From CATOSD01 sp034422735 (GTDB lineage Bacteria > Chloroflexota > Dehalococcoidia > Lucifugimonadales > CATOSD01): 64,000 bases of DNA. Where the stretch lies: assembly GCA_034422735.1 (NCBI GenBank), contig DAOUJL010000051.1:1-64000 (forward strand), in the 5' to 3' direction. Under the pieces are notes generated by a model. It searched no databases and was not told the origin of the DNA. It saw nothing but the letters and a program-made list of their open reading frames with translations. This document shows positions 17,025-24,755 of this stretch, piece after piece; the first letter of the stretch is position 1, and each line of letters begins with the position of its first letter. A program made the translations under genes and the position numbers.

Positions 17025-17483
17025 ATGATCGAGGTAGGTCAGGCCGCGCCCGACTTTACGCTGAGGGCGCACAACGGCGAGAGCGTAACGCTGAGCCAGT
17101 ACAGGGGCGACAAGAACGTGGTGCTGTCGTTCCACCTGTTCTCATTCACAGGCGGTTGAACGCACCAGGTCTCCTCTTTCCGAATGGCCAACGCGTCGTT
17201 CGAGAGGAAGGATACCCAGGTACTGGGTATTAGCACAGACCCCGTTCCCACGCAGACAGCCTTCGCGTCGTCGATCGGCGGGCTGCCGTATCCGCTGCTC
17301 GGGGACTTTCACCCCAAAGGGCAGGTGGCCGAACTGTTTGGCATCTACAATGACGACCGGGGCACGGCCAACCGCGCAATCATCATCATCGACAAAGAGG
17401 GCGTAGTCCGGTACGTTCGCACCTACGAGAGCATGGCAGGGCTGAGCCCCGAGGCTGTGCTGGAAGAGGTGGACAAGCTTTAG
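17025..17483 (+). CDS. AhpE-type peroxiredoxin with in-frame TGA at the peroxidatic cysteine (candidate selenoprotein)
   Basis: Reading through the TGA at 17157-17159 gives one 152-residue thioredoxin-fold protein. Codons before it encode IEVGQAAPDFTL, GDKNVVLSFHLFSFTGG; codons after it, in the same frame, encode THQVSSFRMANASFE, GISTDPVPTQ, YPLLGDFHPKG and NRAIIIIDKEG. This matches the one-Cys AhpE group end to end. The TGA is codon 45, the position of the peroxidatic Cys in the FTGxC motif, and the protein has no other Cys, so a truncated 44-residue product would be useless. Reading TGA as selenocysteine would give a peroxide-reducing selenol, as in the known Sec peroxiredoxin PrxU. The Pro of the usual PxxxTxxC motif is Leu here. 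A GGAG lies ahead of the ATG. Alternatives are a sequencing error or a nonsense mutation; selA/selB/selC/selD are not in this window. Confidence 0.8.
17160..17216 (+). promoter_or_regulatory. Possible bacterial SECIS hairpin downstream of the TGA
   Basis: Hand folding gives CCUCU (17173-17177) with AGAGG (17203-17207), a 3-nt bulge, then CGAA (17181-17184) with UUCG (17199-17202), closing a loop that begins UGGCC 25 nt after the TGA. A G in the first two loop bases and a loop 16-37 nt downstream are what bacterial SECIS elements show. The stem is irregular and inner pairs can also form, so this is tentative. Confidence 0.35.
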
Positions 17484-17495
17484 CGACGGTCCGGC

Positions 17496-17520
17496 GGGCC
17501 GGGACCTGACAGCCCGGCCC
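17496..17520 (+). terminator. GC hairpin after the peroxiredoxin gene
   Basis: GGGCCGGG (17496-17503), 9-nt loop, CCCGGCCC (17513-17520), perfect pairing. No T-tract follows, so it may be an RNA-stabilising or Rho-assisted end, not an intrinsic terminator. Confidence 0.35.
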
Positions 17521-17547
17521 ATTCGCCTCTCCGGGCATGGAGGGCAG

Positions 17548-18372
17548 ATGCACGCCAACGCGACACGTGCCCCCGTGTTCCGGGAGGGGGATTCGGCGCT
17601 GCTGATAGACCGCAAGGGCCGCCGGTACATGGTGCGGCTCGAGCAGTCCGGCGAATTTCACACGCACATTGGGCACTTCGGCCACGACGAACTTCTTGGC
17701 CGTGACGAGGGCGCGTGGGTGCTCACGTCCAAGGGGCACCATCTTCTGGCGGTGAAGCCGACGTTGGCCGACTTCACGCTTGAGATGCCCCGCATCGCTA
17801 CGGTGGTCTATCCCAAGGACCTCGGCGCAATCCTGGTGTACGGCGACATCTTTCCGGGCGCCAGGGTGCTGGAGGCGGGGACCGGATCGGGCGCGCTGAC
17901 GGCGGCGCTGCTGCGGGCGGTCGGGCCTGCGGGATCTGTGGCGTCATACGACGTGCGGCAGGATATGCTGGAGCGCGCGCGGTCGAACATCGACTCGCTC
18001 TTCCACGACTCGAGCAACCTGAGCCTGAAGTTGGGAGACGTCGGCGAGGGATTCGAAGAAGAGGGCCTCGACCGCATTGTGCTAGACCTGCCGGAGCCGT
18101 GGCACGTTGCGCCGCACGCTGAAGAGCGGCTGTTGCCGGGCGGCATATTACTCAGCTTCCTGCCGACGGTATTGCAGGTGCACGAGTTGACGCGTACGCT
18201 GCGCGAGCGTCGCACTTTCGACCTCATCGAGACGTTCGAGGTGATGCAGCGAGGCTGGACCGTGGGGCGGCGCAACGTGCGGCCGGACCACAGGATGGTG
18301 GCGCACACTGGCTTCGTGACGACGGCACGGCGGTGCTCGCCGCGGCCGCAGGCGGCCGGAGGGGACGCGTAG
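17548..18372 (+). CDS. trmI: tRNA (adenine-N1)-methyltransferase, TrmI family
   Basis: 274 residues. Methylates A58 in the T-loop of tRNAs. N-terminal small domain has FHTHIGHFGHDELLG; the Rossmann domain has the SAM motif VLEAGTGSGALTAALL and the catalytic-site motif LDLPEPWH, all typical of TrmI. ATG 17548 follows GGAGGG by 3 nt. The last 10 or so residues are a low-complexity Ala/Gly/Arg tail. A hairpin separates it from the peroxiredoxin gene. Confidence 0.93.
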   Translation: MHANATRAPVFREGDSALLIDRKGRRYMVRLEQSGEFHTHIGHFGHDELLGRDEGAWVLTSKGHHLLAVKPTLADFTLEMPRIATVVYPKDLGAILVYGDIFPGARVLEAGTGSGALTAALLRAVGPAGSVASYDVRQDMLERARSNIDSLFHDSSNLSLKLGDVGEGFEEEGLDRIVLDLPEPWHVAPHAEERLLPGGILLSFLPTVLQVHELTRTLRERRTFDLIETFEVMQRGWTVGRRNVRPDHRMVAHTGFVTTARRCSPRPQAAGGDA

Positions 18373-18417
18373 CGGCCGGTCTGATTCTTCGGCAAGCCCG
18401 GAATGGCCGTTGGCCTT

Positions 18418-18497
18418 CACCCCCATGCTAACCCATTCGGCAGGCTCAGGGCAGGCCCTTCCCCATCGATGGGGAAGGGACCTATCGGATAGGGCCT
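18418..18497 (+). repeat. Palindromic intergenic repeat, composite copy
   Basis: CACCCCCATGCTAACC, then the 19-nt block TTCGGCAGGCTCAGGGCAG (18436-18454, identical at 45089-45107), then a perfect palindrome from CCTTCCCCATC to GATGGGGAAGG (18457-18478), then CCTAT, CGG, ATAGG. It looks like one element inserted into another. Confidence 0.75.
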
Positions 18498-18519
18498 TAA
18501 CTGAGAGTGGAGGCGAATG

Positions 18520-19077
18520 ATGGACAGCGATACCGCGAGATCGATCGTGGAGGAGTACGCCAAGAGCGACAGCCTTCGCAAGCACCTGCGGGCCGTCGAG
18601 ACGTGCATGAGGGCCTATGCGCGTAAGTACGGGGAGGACGAGGAGTTGTGGGGAATCGCGGGCCTGGTGCACGACTTCGACTGGGAGGTGTGCCCCACAC
18701 CGGAGTCCCACCCCACTTACGGCGCCGACATACTTCGCGACCGTGGGTTTCCGGAAGAGATCGTGCGCGCGGTGTTGTCGCACGGCAACCACACGGGCAT
18801 AGCGCGCGAGACGCTGCTGGAGAAGGCGCTGTTCGCGTGCGACGAGTTGTCGGGATTCGTGACGGCGGTGGCGCTTGTGCGGCCCACCAAGAGCCTTTCG
18901 GATACCAAGGTGCGGTCGGTGAAGCGGAAGTTCAAGGACAAGCGGTTCGCGGCTTCGGTGAGTCGGGATGACATCTTCCAGGGCGCGGACGAGCTGGACG
19001 TGGACCTCGACGAGCACATCGCGTTCATCATCGAGTCGCTCAAGCCGGTGGCGGAGGAGTTGGGCCTCAGTGAGTAG
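18520..19077 (+). CDS. HD-domain (HDIG-type) putative metal-dependent hydrolase
   Basis: About 185 residues. The HD motif is LVHDFDWE, followed by SHPTYGADILRDRGFPEEIVRAVLSHGNH, typical of the small HDIG hydrolase family of unknown substrate, predicted to be metal-dependent phosphohydrolases. ATG 18520 has GGAGG at 18509-18513 with 6-nt spacing; an ATG directly before it (18517) is too close to that site. Its 3' end overlaps the convergent MidA-type gene by 11 nt. Confidence 0.82.
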   Translation: MDSDTARSIVEEYAKSDSLRKHLRAVETCMRAYARKYGEDEELWGIAGLVHDFDWEVCPTPESHPTYGADILRDRGFPEEIVRAVLSHGNHTGIARETLLEKALFACDELSGFVTAVALVRPTKSLSDTKVRSVKRKFKDKRFAASVSRDDIFQGADELDVDLDEHIAFIIESLKPVAEELGLSE

Positions 19078-20329
19078 GGGGACGGGAGTCCTCGCCAGAC
19101 TCTGCCCCGAAAGGCCACAGACTCTCAAGCTCGGGCGAGATGCCCGAAGCGGCGTGGGGATAACGGCCGGCCATCAGGCGCGCGTGTTCGGCGCTGAGCA
19201 GCGGCGGGTCCAGCGGAGCGGGCGGCGCGTCGTCGGGTTCGGCGCCGTCGTCTGGGAAGTCTCCGCGGCGCTGTAGCAGCACGCGGAAGTCGCCCAGACC
19301 GCCTCGCCTCACGAGGTCGAGCATACCCATGCGGTTAGCGTTGCGCTCGACGTCGCTCAGAGGCATCGAGCTCAGCCGCTGGAGCATCTGACCGAAGCCC
19401 AGGCTTCGCAGGAACTGCGCTTGCGGACCGAACGCGACGGGTTCGAGTCCCACTGCCCTGCCCTCCGACATGACGGACGTGAAGTCGACGTGGGCGGTTA
19501 TGTCCTGCTCCCCTACCCTGACGAATGGGTCGTTGCCTACGGTGTGGGCGTAGTGTGTCTGGAGGGTGCCGCTCATACGCTCCGGGGCGTAGAGCTCGCC
19601 CGCGGGAAAGCCGTAGTCGATGGTGATCAGGTAGCCCTGGTCCAGCGCGTCGGCCACGCTTGCGAGCCAGGGGCGCAGCTCCAGGCAGACCTCGCCTCGG
19701 AAGCCGTCCGGCAGGGATACGCCCAGCGGCTCCAGCCGCTCGGCCAGCAGAGGTGTGGACGGCTCGCCCAGTTCTTCGCACAGGCCGTCTGCGTGGTCGG
19801 GAACGACGTAGACCTCGCGTAGCTCGCCGCCGCTTACACGGAAGCGGTGGAACGGCAGGGCGTCCAGTAACTCGTTGGCGATAACGCAGCCGGTGATGCC
19901 ACGGAGGGGCAGTCGGTCGCTGATGATTTGCCGCACGGCGTCGGGGGCGTCAGGCTGGACCGCGGGGCGGCGGAGGTCGATGGCGACGTATGTCAGGGCC
20001 TCCGCAAAGTCTGGAGAGAGGCGGCCGGCGTAGGCGCAGACGTCGCGTGCGAGGATGCCGTCCTCGGCGCCGAGCTCGACGGCGGTGAAGCGCGCAGGGC
20101 GTCCAAGCCCGCGCCACATGCGCCAGAACTGGACGCACAGCAGGGCGCCAAAGGCGGGATGCGCCGCGGGGCTGGTGTAGAAGTCGCCGGTTTCTCCAAC
20201 GCGGCCGGCGCGGGTGTAGTAGCCGCCGGAGGGATGGTAGAGGGCCATCGCCATGAACTCGGCGAAGGTGAGCCTGCCCCTGATCTCCGCCTCTGAACGG
20301 ATGAGGGCGGCGAGCGGGGCGTTCGTCAT
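19067..20329 (-). CDS. MidA/NDUFAF7-family SAM-dependent methyltransferase
   Basis: About 420 residues. Family marks near the N-terminus: LTFAEFMAMALYHPSGGYYTR, GDFYTSPAAHPAFGALLC, and AVELGAEDGILARDV, a variant SAM motif I. The eukaryotic homologue methylates an arginine of respiratory complex I; the bacterial role is less clear. ATG 20329 (MTNAPLAALI) is preferred over the open-frame start at 20386 because the family begins there. The gene lies downstream of citrate synthase and the zinc-ribbon gene on the same strand. A distinctive Pro/Asp-rich C-terminal tail follows the methyltransferase domain. Confidence 0.87.
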   Translation of the reverse strand: MTNAPLAALIRSEAEIRGRLTFAEFMAMALYHPSGGYYTRAGRVGETGDFYTSPAAHPAFGALLCVQFWRMWRGLGRPARFTAVELGAEDGILARDVCAYAGRLSPDFAEALTYVAIDLRRPAVQPDAPDAVRQIISDRLPLRGITGCVIANELLDALPFHRFRVSGGELREVYVVPDHADGLCEELGEPSTPLLAERLEPLGVSLPDGFRGEVCLELRPWLASVADALDQGYLITIDYGFPAGELYAPERMSGTLQTHYAHTVGNDPFVRVGEQDITAHVDFTSVMSEGRAVGLEPVAFGPQAQFLRSLGFGQMLQRLSSMPLSDVERNANRMGMLDLVRRGGLGDFRVLLQRRGDFPDDGAEPDDAPPAPLDPPLLSAEHARLMAGRYPHAASGISPELESLWPFGAESGEDSRPPTH

Positions 20330-20425
20330 GGCGTCGAAGTCCGGCTGCGGCTGGCCTGATTTTCGCCCGCAGTAGATACGTGACATCGGGGATGGGCGGC
20401 TAAGGAGTGGGCGGGTGGACGCGGA

Positions 20426-20638
20426 TTATGCTGACGTGTTGCCGCGTGCCTGGCGTGCCCTTCTGCTCTGGGCGCTCTCCCTGTCCCAGCCAGAGCCGGG
20501 AATGGAGTTGCGAAACTCGGCTGTCGCGCCGCAGATTTTGCATTCGCCCATGCTGGTGGGCCCGTTGGGACTGGCGATCATCCAGTGGTGCTGGCAGTCC
20601 GACGCCTCTTCGACGTCCTGAGTCTCTTCAGTCGTCAA
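20426..20638 (-). CDS. Small zinc-ribbon protein
   Basis: About 70 residues. Contains DCQHHWMIASPNGPTSMGECKICGATAEFRN, in which a CxHH pair and a CKICG pair form a single zinc-binding knuckle. Such short proteins accompany Chloroflexi housekeeping genes but have no known role. The open frame starts at 20707, but its first 23 codons come from the palindromic repeat. A TTG at 20638 with AGGGGAA 7 nt upstream is the better start. Confidence 0.6.
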   Translation of the reverse strand: MTTEETQDVEEASDCQHHWMIASPNGPTSMGECKICGATAEFRNSIPGSGWDRESAQSRRARQARGNTSA

Positions 20639-20659
20639 TTTCGATTCCCCTGCGTTAAG

Positions 20660-20738
20660 TGTCCAGAGTTGATGAGGCGAACATGAGCAAGGGACCTTCA
20701 CCCCCATCCTAACCTTCCCCCTCGCAGGGGGAAGGGAA
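20660..20738 (+). repeat. Palindromic intergenic repeat, extended copy
   Basis: Core CACCCCCATCCTAACCTTCC (starts near 20699) with hairpin CCTTCCCCCT / AGGGGGAAGG-like arms around CGC. About 40 bases before the core (GTCCAGAGTTGATGAGGCGA, then GCAAGGGACCTT) also match the copy at 45203, so the mobile or amplified unit may be about 80 nt. Confidence 0.75.
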
Positions 20739-20752
20739 AGAAAGGTCCTGGG

Positions 20753-21892
20753 TTACTCCCTCTCGTCGATCGGCGTGTACTCGAGATCCATCGGGCCGGT
20801 GTACTGGAGTCTCGGCCTCAGCAGGATGTTGTTTTCGAACTGTTCGACGACCTGGGAGGTCCAGCCGGGAATGCGGCCCATGGTGAAGATGGATATGAAC
20901 AGGTCATCGGGAATGTCGAGGAGGTAGTAGATCGCGCCGGACCAGAAGTCGACGTTCTCGCATATGCCGCGGCGCGAATACGGTTCCATGACCTCGGACA
21001 CCGTTCGTAGTATGGAGAACCACTTGGGCTGTCCCTTGCGCTCGCCGAGGGCCTGGGCGTCGGGGCGAAGGTGGTTGGCGCGGGGGTCGACGGCCTTGTA
21101 GACGCGGTGGCCGAAGCCCATCACCCGCTCGCGCCTGCTGAGCATGTCGCGGACGTATTCCTCGGCATTCTCTTCGTTGCCGATGTCCAGGGCCATCTTC
21201 ATAACTTCTTCCGCGGCACCGCCATGCGAGGGGCCCTTGAGGACAGACACGCCTGTGGCGACAGCGCAGTGGAGGTCGGCCTGGGTGGAGGCGGCGACCC
21301 GGGCACCGAACGAGGAGGCATTGACGCCGTGTTCGGCGTGCAGCACGAAGTCCTTGTCGATCAGGCGAATGTCCTGGGGATCGGGCTTTTCGCCCGACAG
21401 CATGTACAGGAAGTTGCCCGCGTGGCTAAGCGAAGGATCGGGGGGCACGGGATCCTTGCCCTCACGGATGCGGGCGTGGGAGGCGACGACGGTCGGCGCC
21501 TGGGCGGTGAGACGGACGCCCTTGCGAAGGGTGGCCTCTCTGGAGTTGTCGTTCACGTCGGGGTCGAAGGTCGCGAGCGCCGAGACGGCGGTGCGGAGAA
21601 CGTCCATCGGGTGGGCGTTCTTGGTCAGCTTGATGATGTCGACTACTTCGTCCGGGAGCTGCCTATTCGCCTTCAGCTCGGCGTCGAACTCTTCGAGTTC
21701 CTTCCTGTTCGGCAGCTTTTCGTAGAGCAGCAGATAGATGATCTCCTCGAAAGTGGAGTTCTCTGCCAAGTCGTCTATGTTGTAACCCCTGTACAGCAGC
21801 TTACCGATGTTTCCGTCGATGAAGCTGGAGGTCGTCCTGTCAATGTAAACGTCGCGGAGGCCACGATGTAGTTCGACCTTTTCCTCGGTCAT
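20753..21892 (-). CDS. gltA: Citrate synthase (type II, possibly dual 2-methylcitrate synthase)
   Basis: 379 residues, the short Gram-positive/archaeal-type citrate synthase. Condenses acetyl-CoA (or propionyl-CoA) with oxaloacetate. The catalytic triad is complete: His223 in GPSHGGA, His262 in GFGHRVYK and Asp315 in ENVDFWSG. Length and the FDPDVNDNS segment fit the group that includes CitZ and PrpC; substrate preference cannot be read. It has its own promoter at 22003-22031 with a leader of about 100 nt and is divergent from an Lrp-type regulator. Confidence 0.94.
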   Translation of the reverse strand: MTEEKVELHRGLRDVYIDRTTSSFIDGNIGKLLYRGYNIDDLAENSTFEEIIYLLLYEKLPNRKELEEFDAELKANRQLPDEVVDIIKLTKNAHPMDVLRTAVSALATFDPDVNDNSREATLRKGVRLTAQAPTVVASHARIREGKDPVPPDPSLSHAGNFLYMLSGEKPDPQDIRLIDKDFVLHAEHGVNASSFGARVAASTQADLHCAVATGVSVLKGPSHGGAAEEVMKMALDIGNEENAEEYVRDMLSRRERVMGFGHRVYKAVDPRANHLRPDAQALGERKGQPKWFSILRTVSEVMEPYSRRGICENVDFWSGAIYYLLDIPDDLFISIFTMGRIPGWTSQVVEQFENNILLRPRLQYTGPMDLEYTPIDERE

Positions 21893-22002
21893 ATGGCAAT
21901 CCTCCCAGGCCTCGGTTGTGATTCCGTCAAGCGCGTGCGTTCACAAAATCGAACGCGCTGGCCGCCCGGGGCGCGGCGCATCCACACCCGCAAGGCACGG
22001 TG

Positions 22003-22031
22003 ATTCTAGCACTCGCCAATTGGAGTGTCAA
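22003..22031 (-). promoter_or_regulatory. Sigma70-type promoter of citrate synthase
   Basis: On the minus strand TTGACA (22031-22026), 17 nt, TAGAAT (22008-22003), start near 21996. The 340-nt gap 21893-22232 holds this and the divergent promoter at 22081; nothing else in it looks coding. Confidence 0.65.
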
Positions 22032-22080
22032 CAGAATGCGCGCGCGCCATGCCTTTGAGACTGGCGGCGTACTTCCTCTT

Positions 22081-22109
22081 TTGAAAAGTGCGGCCACGTC
22101 CTCTAAAAT
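22081..22109 (+). promoter_or_regulatory. Sigma70-type promoter of the Lrp-type regulator
   Basis: TTGAAA (22081-22086), 17 nt, TAAAAT (22104-22109), start near 22116, about 117 nt ahead of the ATG. The two divergent -35 boxes are 49 nt apart, so one bound regulator could touch both promoters. Confidence 0.65.
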
Positions 22110-22232
22110 GTATCTATATTCGAAGCTTGGCGAGTGCTTTCGGCGCCGGACATTGGGCTGCGAACGGCGGAGTCGGCAGGAATTTAGGAATGTGTAAGTG
22201 CTCCCATTCGGTGAGAGGTTAACTTCAGGAAA

Positions 22233-22718
22233 ATGACCTACCAGTTGGATTACCTAGACGTCGCAATAGTTTCGCATCTTCAGAAGAACGGCTCACTCAC
22301 CAACGCCGGCATTGCCGAGCGGGAAGACGTGCCCGTCAGCGAGGAGACGGTACGGCGCCGCATCAAGCGTTTGGTCAAAGAAGGTCTGATAAAGATCGTC
22401 GCCGTTCCCGACCCGGACAAGCTGGGCTACGAGTCCGAGGTGCTGATAGGCGTGCAAGTCGAGTCTGATAAGGTGGGGTTGGTCGCGGACGCGTTAACCG
22501 CAATCCCCGAGATCACGTGGGTCACGGTGAGCACGGGAGCCTACGATGTGTTCGCGTGGGCGACGCTCAAGACGTCCTCCGAGCTCAGCAACCTGCTGCT
22601 CACAAAGGTCGGCGTGATACCGGGCGTAAGGAAGACCGAGACCTTCATCAATCTCGACATTCGCAAGCGCCTGTACGGGCTCGACATAAGCACCTACGCC
22701 GTCGAAGAGGAGACGTAG
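22233..22718 (+). CDS. Lrp/AsnC family transcriptional regulator
   Basis: 161 residues. N-terminal winged helix-turn-helix (about residues 5-60) with LDVAIVSHLQKNGSLTNAGI and the recognition-helix segment EETVRRRIKRLVKEGLIK. C-terminal RAM/AsnC ligand-binding domain with LIGVQVESDKV, TVSTGAYDVF and the closing KTETFINLDIRKR. Such proteins sense amino acids or related metabolites as octamers. Divergent from citrate synthase with promoters in the shared gap, so autoregulation and control of the citrate synthase operon are plausible. Ends 5 nt from the convergent permease gene. Confidence 0.9.
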   Translation: MTYQLDYLDVAIVSHLQKNGSLTNAGIAEREDVPVSEETVRRRIKRLVKEGLIKIVAVPDPDKLGYESEVLIGVQVESDKVGLVADALTAIPEITWVTVSTGAYDVFAWATLKTSSELSNLLLTKVGVIPGVRKTETFINLDIRKRLYGLDISTYAVEEET

Positions 22719-22723
22719 GCCGG

Positions 22724-23587
22724 CTATCTCTGCCCCACGCCGATACTGCCTCGGAGCCTGGGGTCCAGAATGTCGCGCAGGGCGTCGCCGATGATGTTCA
22801 TCGCCAGAACCGAGATCATTATCGCCAACCCGGGGAAGGTCGCGTACCATCCGGCCCTGCCCATGTAGGTGCGGGCCGACGAGAGCATGGCTCCCCACTC
22901 CGGCGACGGGGGACGAGCGCCCAGACCGAGGAAGCTCAGGCCGGCTATGGCCAGTATCGACGTCGCCATTCCGAGCGTGCCAAGCACGATAATGGGCGCC
23001 GCGACGTTTGGCAGGATGTGTCTCCTCATGATGCGCAGCGTGCCCGCCCCGACGGCCTGAGACGACTCCACGTACTGAGTCTGCTTCACCTGGAGCGTGG
23101 AGCCTCGAACGGTGCGCGCGTACCAGGGGACTGCGCTTATGCCGACGGCTATCATCAGGTTGACCAGGCTCGGGCCGAGCACAGCCATTATGAGAATGGC
23201 CAGGATGATGCTGGGAAAGGCCATTAAGCCGTCGATAAAGCGCATGATAGCAGTGTCGATCAACCCGCCGACGTAGCCGGACATGAGGCCGAGCGTACTG
23301 CCCACCAGCACGGCGATAGTCACCGCGATGATGCCGACCGAGAGGGAGATCCGGCCGCCGTAGACGATCCGGCTAAACAGGTCGCGCCCGAACTCGTCGG
23401 TGCCCATCCAGTGCGAGGTCGACGGAGGCTGAAGCAGATCGGCGCTCTGCTTCAGAGGCTCATGTGTCGCGACCAGCGGCGCGAACAGCGCGATGAGCCA
23501 GATGGCGGCCAGGATGACAATCCATAGCGAGGCGACCTTGTTGTACCTCAGGTAGATGGCTGTGTTTGTCACCCACGCCCTATTCAT
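22724..23587 (-). CDS. Peptide/nickel-type ABC transporter permease (DppC-like)
   Basis: 287 residues. One N-terminal membrane segment (about 20-42), then HWMGTDEFGRDLFSRIVYGGRISL, typical of DppC/OppC, and a BPD_transp_1 domain whose EAA loop reads ESSQAVGAGTLRIMRRHILPN. Ends GDALRDILDPRLRG, also typical. A GGAG precedes the ATG. It is the last gene of a minus-strand group binding protein - permease - permease; no ATPase gene follows. Confidence 0.92.
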   Translation of the reverse strand: MNRAWVTNTAIYLRYNKVASLWIVILAAIWLIALFAPLVATHEPLKQSADLLQPPSTSHWMGTDEFGRDLFSRIVYGGRISLSVGIIAVTIAVLVGSTLGLMSGYVGGLIDTAIMRFIDGLMAFPSIILAILIMAVLGPSLVNLMIAVGISAVPWYARTVRGSTLQVKQTQYVESSQAVGAGTLRIMRRHILPNVAAPIIVLGTLGMATSILAIAGLSFLGLGARPPSPEWGAMLSSARTYMGRAGWYATFPGLAIMISVLAMNIIGDALRDILDPRLRGSIGVGQR

Positions 23588-23645
23588 GTTTCGTCTCCAA
23601 TTGCTTTTGCGCTCCTGTACAGCACTTCAAGTAAGGGGTTCCTGA

Positions 23646-24569
23646 CTACTCATAACGGATGCGTGGATCGAGGAAGCCGTAGCTGATGTCCACCAGCAAA
23701 TTGGTGATCACGTAGATTACCGCGAAGAACATCACCACGCCGAGTACTAGAGGGATGTCGCGCTGCTGAATGGCGTCTATGGCGACCCTGCCAACCCCGG
23801 CCCGCGCGAACACAGACTCTATTATCACGGTGCCGCCGAGCAGGTTTCCAAACTGGATACCGCTTACCGTCACTATCGGAATCAGGGCGTTGCGCAGCGC
23901 GTGTCGATAGATGACAACCTGCTCGCGCAGTCCCTTCGATCGCGCGGTCCTGATGTAGTCCTGCCTCACCACCTCGAGCATACTCGATCTGGTCAGCCTC
24001 GCGAGCACTGCTCCCGACGACACTCCCAGCGTTATTGCGGGCAGCACAAGCGAGTGGAGTCCGGAACCGCCGAGGACCGGAAACCATCCGAGCTGTACAC
24101 CGAAAAACAGTATGAGCATCAACCCCAGCCAGAAATTGGGCATGGAGATGCCGAATAGAGCGCCAACCATGATTGAAAAGCCGGCGCCCGGCACCCGAGT
24201 AACCGCCGCGAGTATGCCGAACACCAGCCCGATCCCTACCGCTACGACCATGCCGGCGAGGGCGAGCTGCAACGTGCTCGGAAATCTCAGCAAGATCTCG
24301 TCCACGACCGGCGCCCGGGTTGTGATCGAGCGTCCAAGGTCTCCCCGCGCGACGCCCCAGAGGTAGCGAAAGTACTGCACGTGGAGCGGCTTGTCGAGGC
24401 CGTATTGCTCCCTTAGTATTTGCTCGATTTCGGGGCCGGGCTGGATCTCCTCGATCATTTCCGTGATCGGATCGCCCGGCGTCGCGTTCAACGCGAGGAA
24501 AGTGATTGACACGATAGCCCACACCAGCGGGATGAGTATGAGCATTCGCCTGAGGATGTAACGGTACAT
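23646..24569 (-). CDS. Peptide/nickel-type ABC transporter permease (DppB-like)
   Basis: About 307 residues from the ATG giving MYRYILRRMLILIPLVWAI, the standard DppB opening. The open frame extends to 24653, where an ATG abuts a strong hairpin and has no ribosome-binding site. Seen: the ATPGDPI motif after the first membrane segment, EQYGLDKPLHVQYFRYL, EAA loop YIRTARSKGLREQVVIYRHALRN, and the ending DPRIRYE. It forms the membrane channel with the DppC-like partner 58 nt downstream. Confidence 0.92.
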   Translation of the reverse strand: MYRYILRRMLILIPLVWAIVSITFLALNATPGDPITEMIEEIQPGPEIEQILREQYGLDKPLHVQYFRYLWGVARGDLGRSITTRAPVVDEILLRFPSTLQLALAGMVVAVGIGLVFGILAAVTRVPGAGFSIMVGALFGISMPNFWLGLMLILFFGVQLGWFPVLGGSGLHSLVLPAITLGVSSGAVLARLTRSSMLEVVRQDYIRTARSKGLREQVVIYRHALRNALIPIVTVSGIQFGNLLGGTVIIESVFARAGVGRVAIDAIQQRDIPLVLGVVMFFAVIYVITNLLVDISYGFLDPRIRYE

Positions 24570-24653
24570 GCGCCGTGCCCGGGTGGGGAATCTCAGGGGT
24601 GTGTTGATGACCGCCCGCACCACCCTGGCGGAGCGGGTCGCATTAGCTTGCAT

Positions 24654-24682
24654 ACGAGTGCCGGGACATCCCCGGCACTCGT
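24654..24682 (-). terminator. Strong hairpin between binding-protein and permease genes
   Basis: Perfect 12-bp arms ACGAGTGCCGGG (24654-24665) and CCCGGCACTCGT (24671-24682) with a 5-nt loop and no T-tract. In this position it likely stabilises the upstream binding-protein mRNA or lowers expression of the permeases, giving an excess of binding protein. Confidence 0.55.
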
Positions 24683-24755
24683 GGACGAAATCAACTAGAT
24701 GCCGCAGTCGCGCCGGACGACCTTGTGGTCACTCGCCGCGACGTTTGGGATAGTC

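Noticed and set aside
17161..17175. AGGUCU 7 nt after the TGA, identical to the apical loop of the E. coli fdhF SECIS
   Set aside because: Flanking bases cannot pair to form the stem, and the distance to the TGA is too short.
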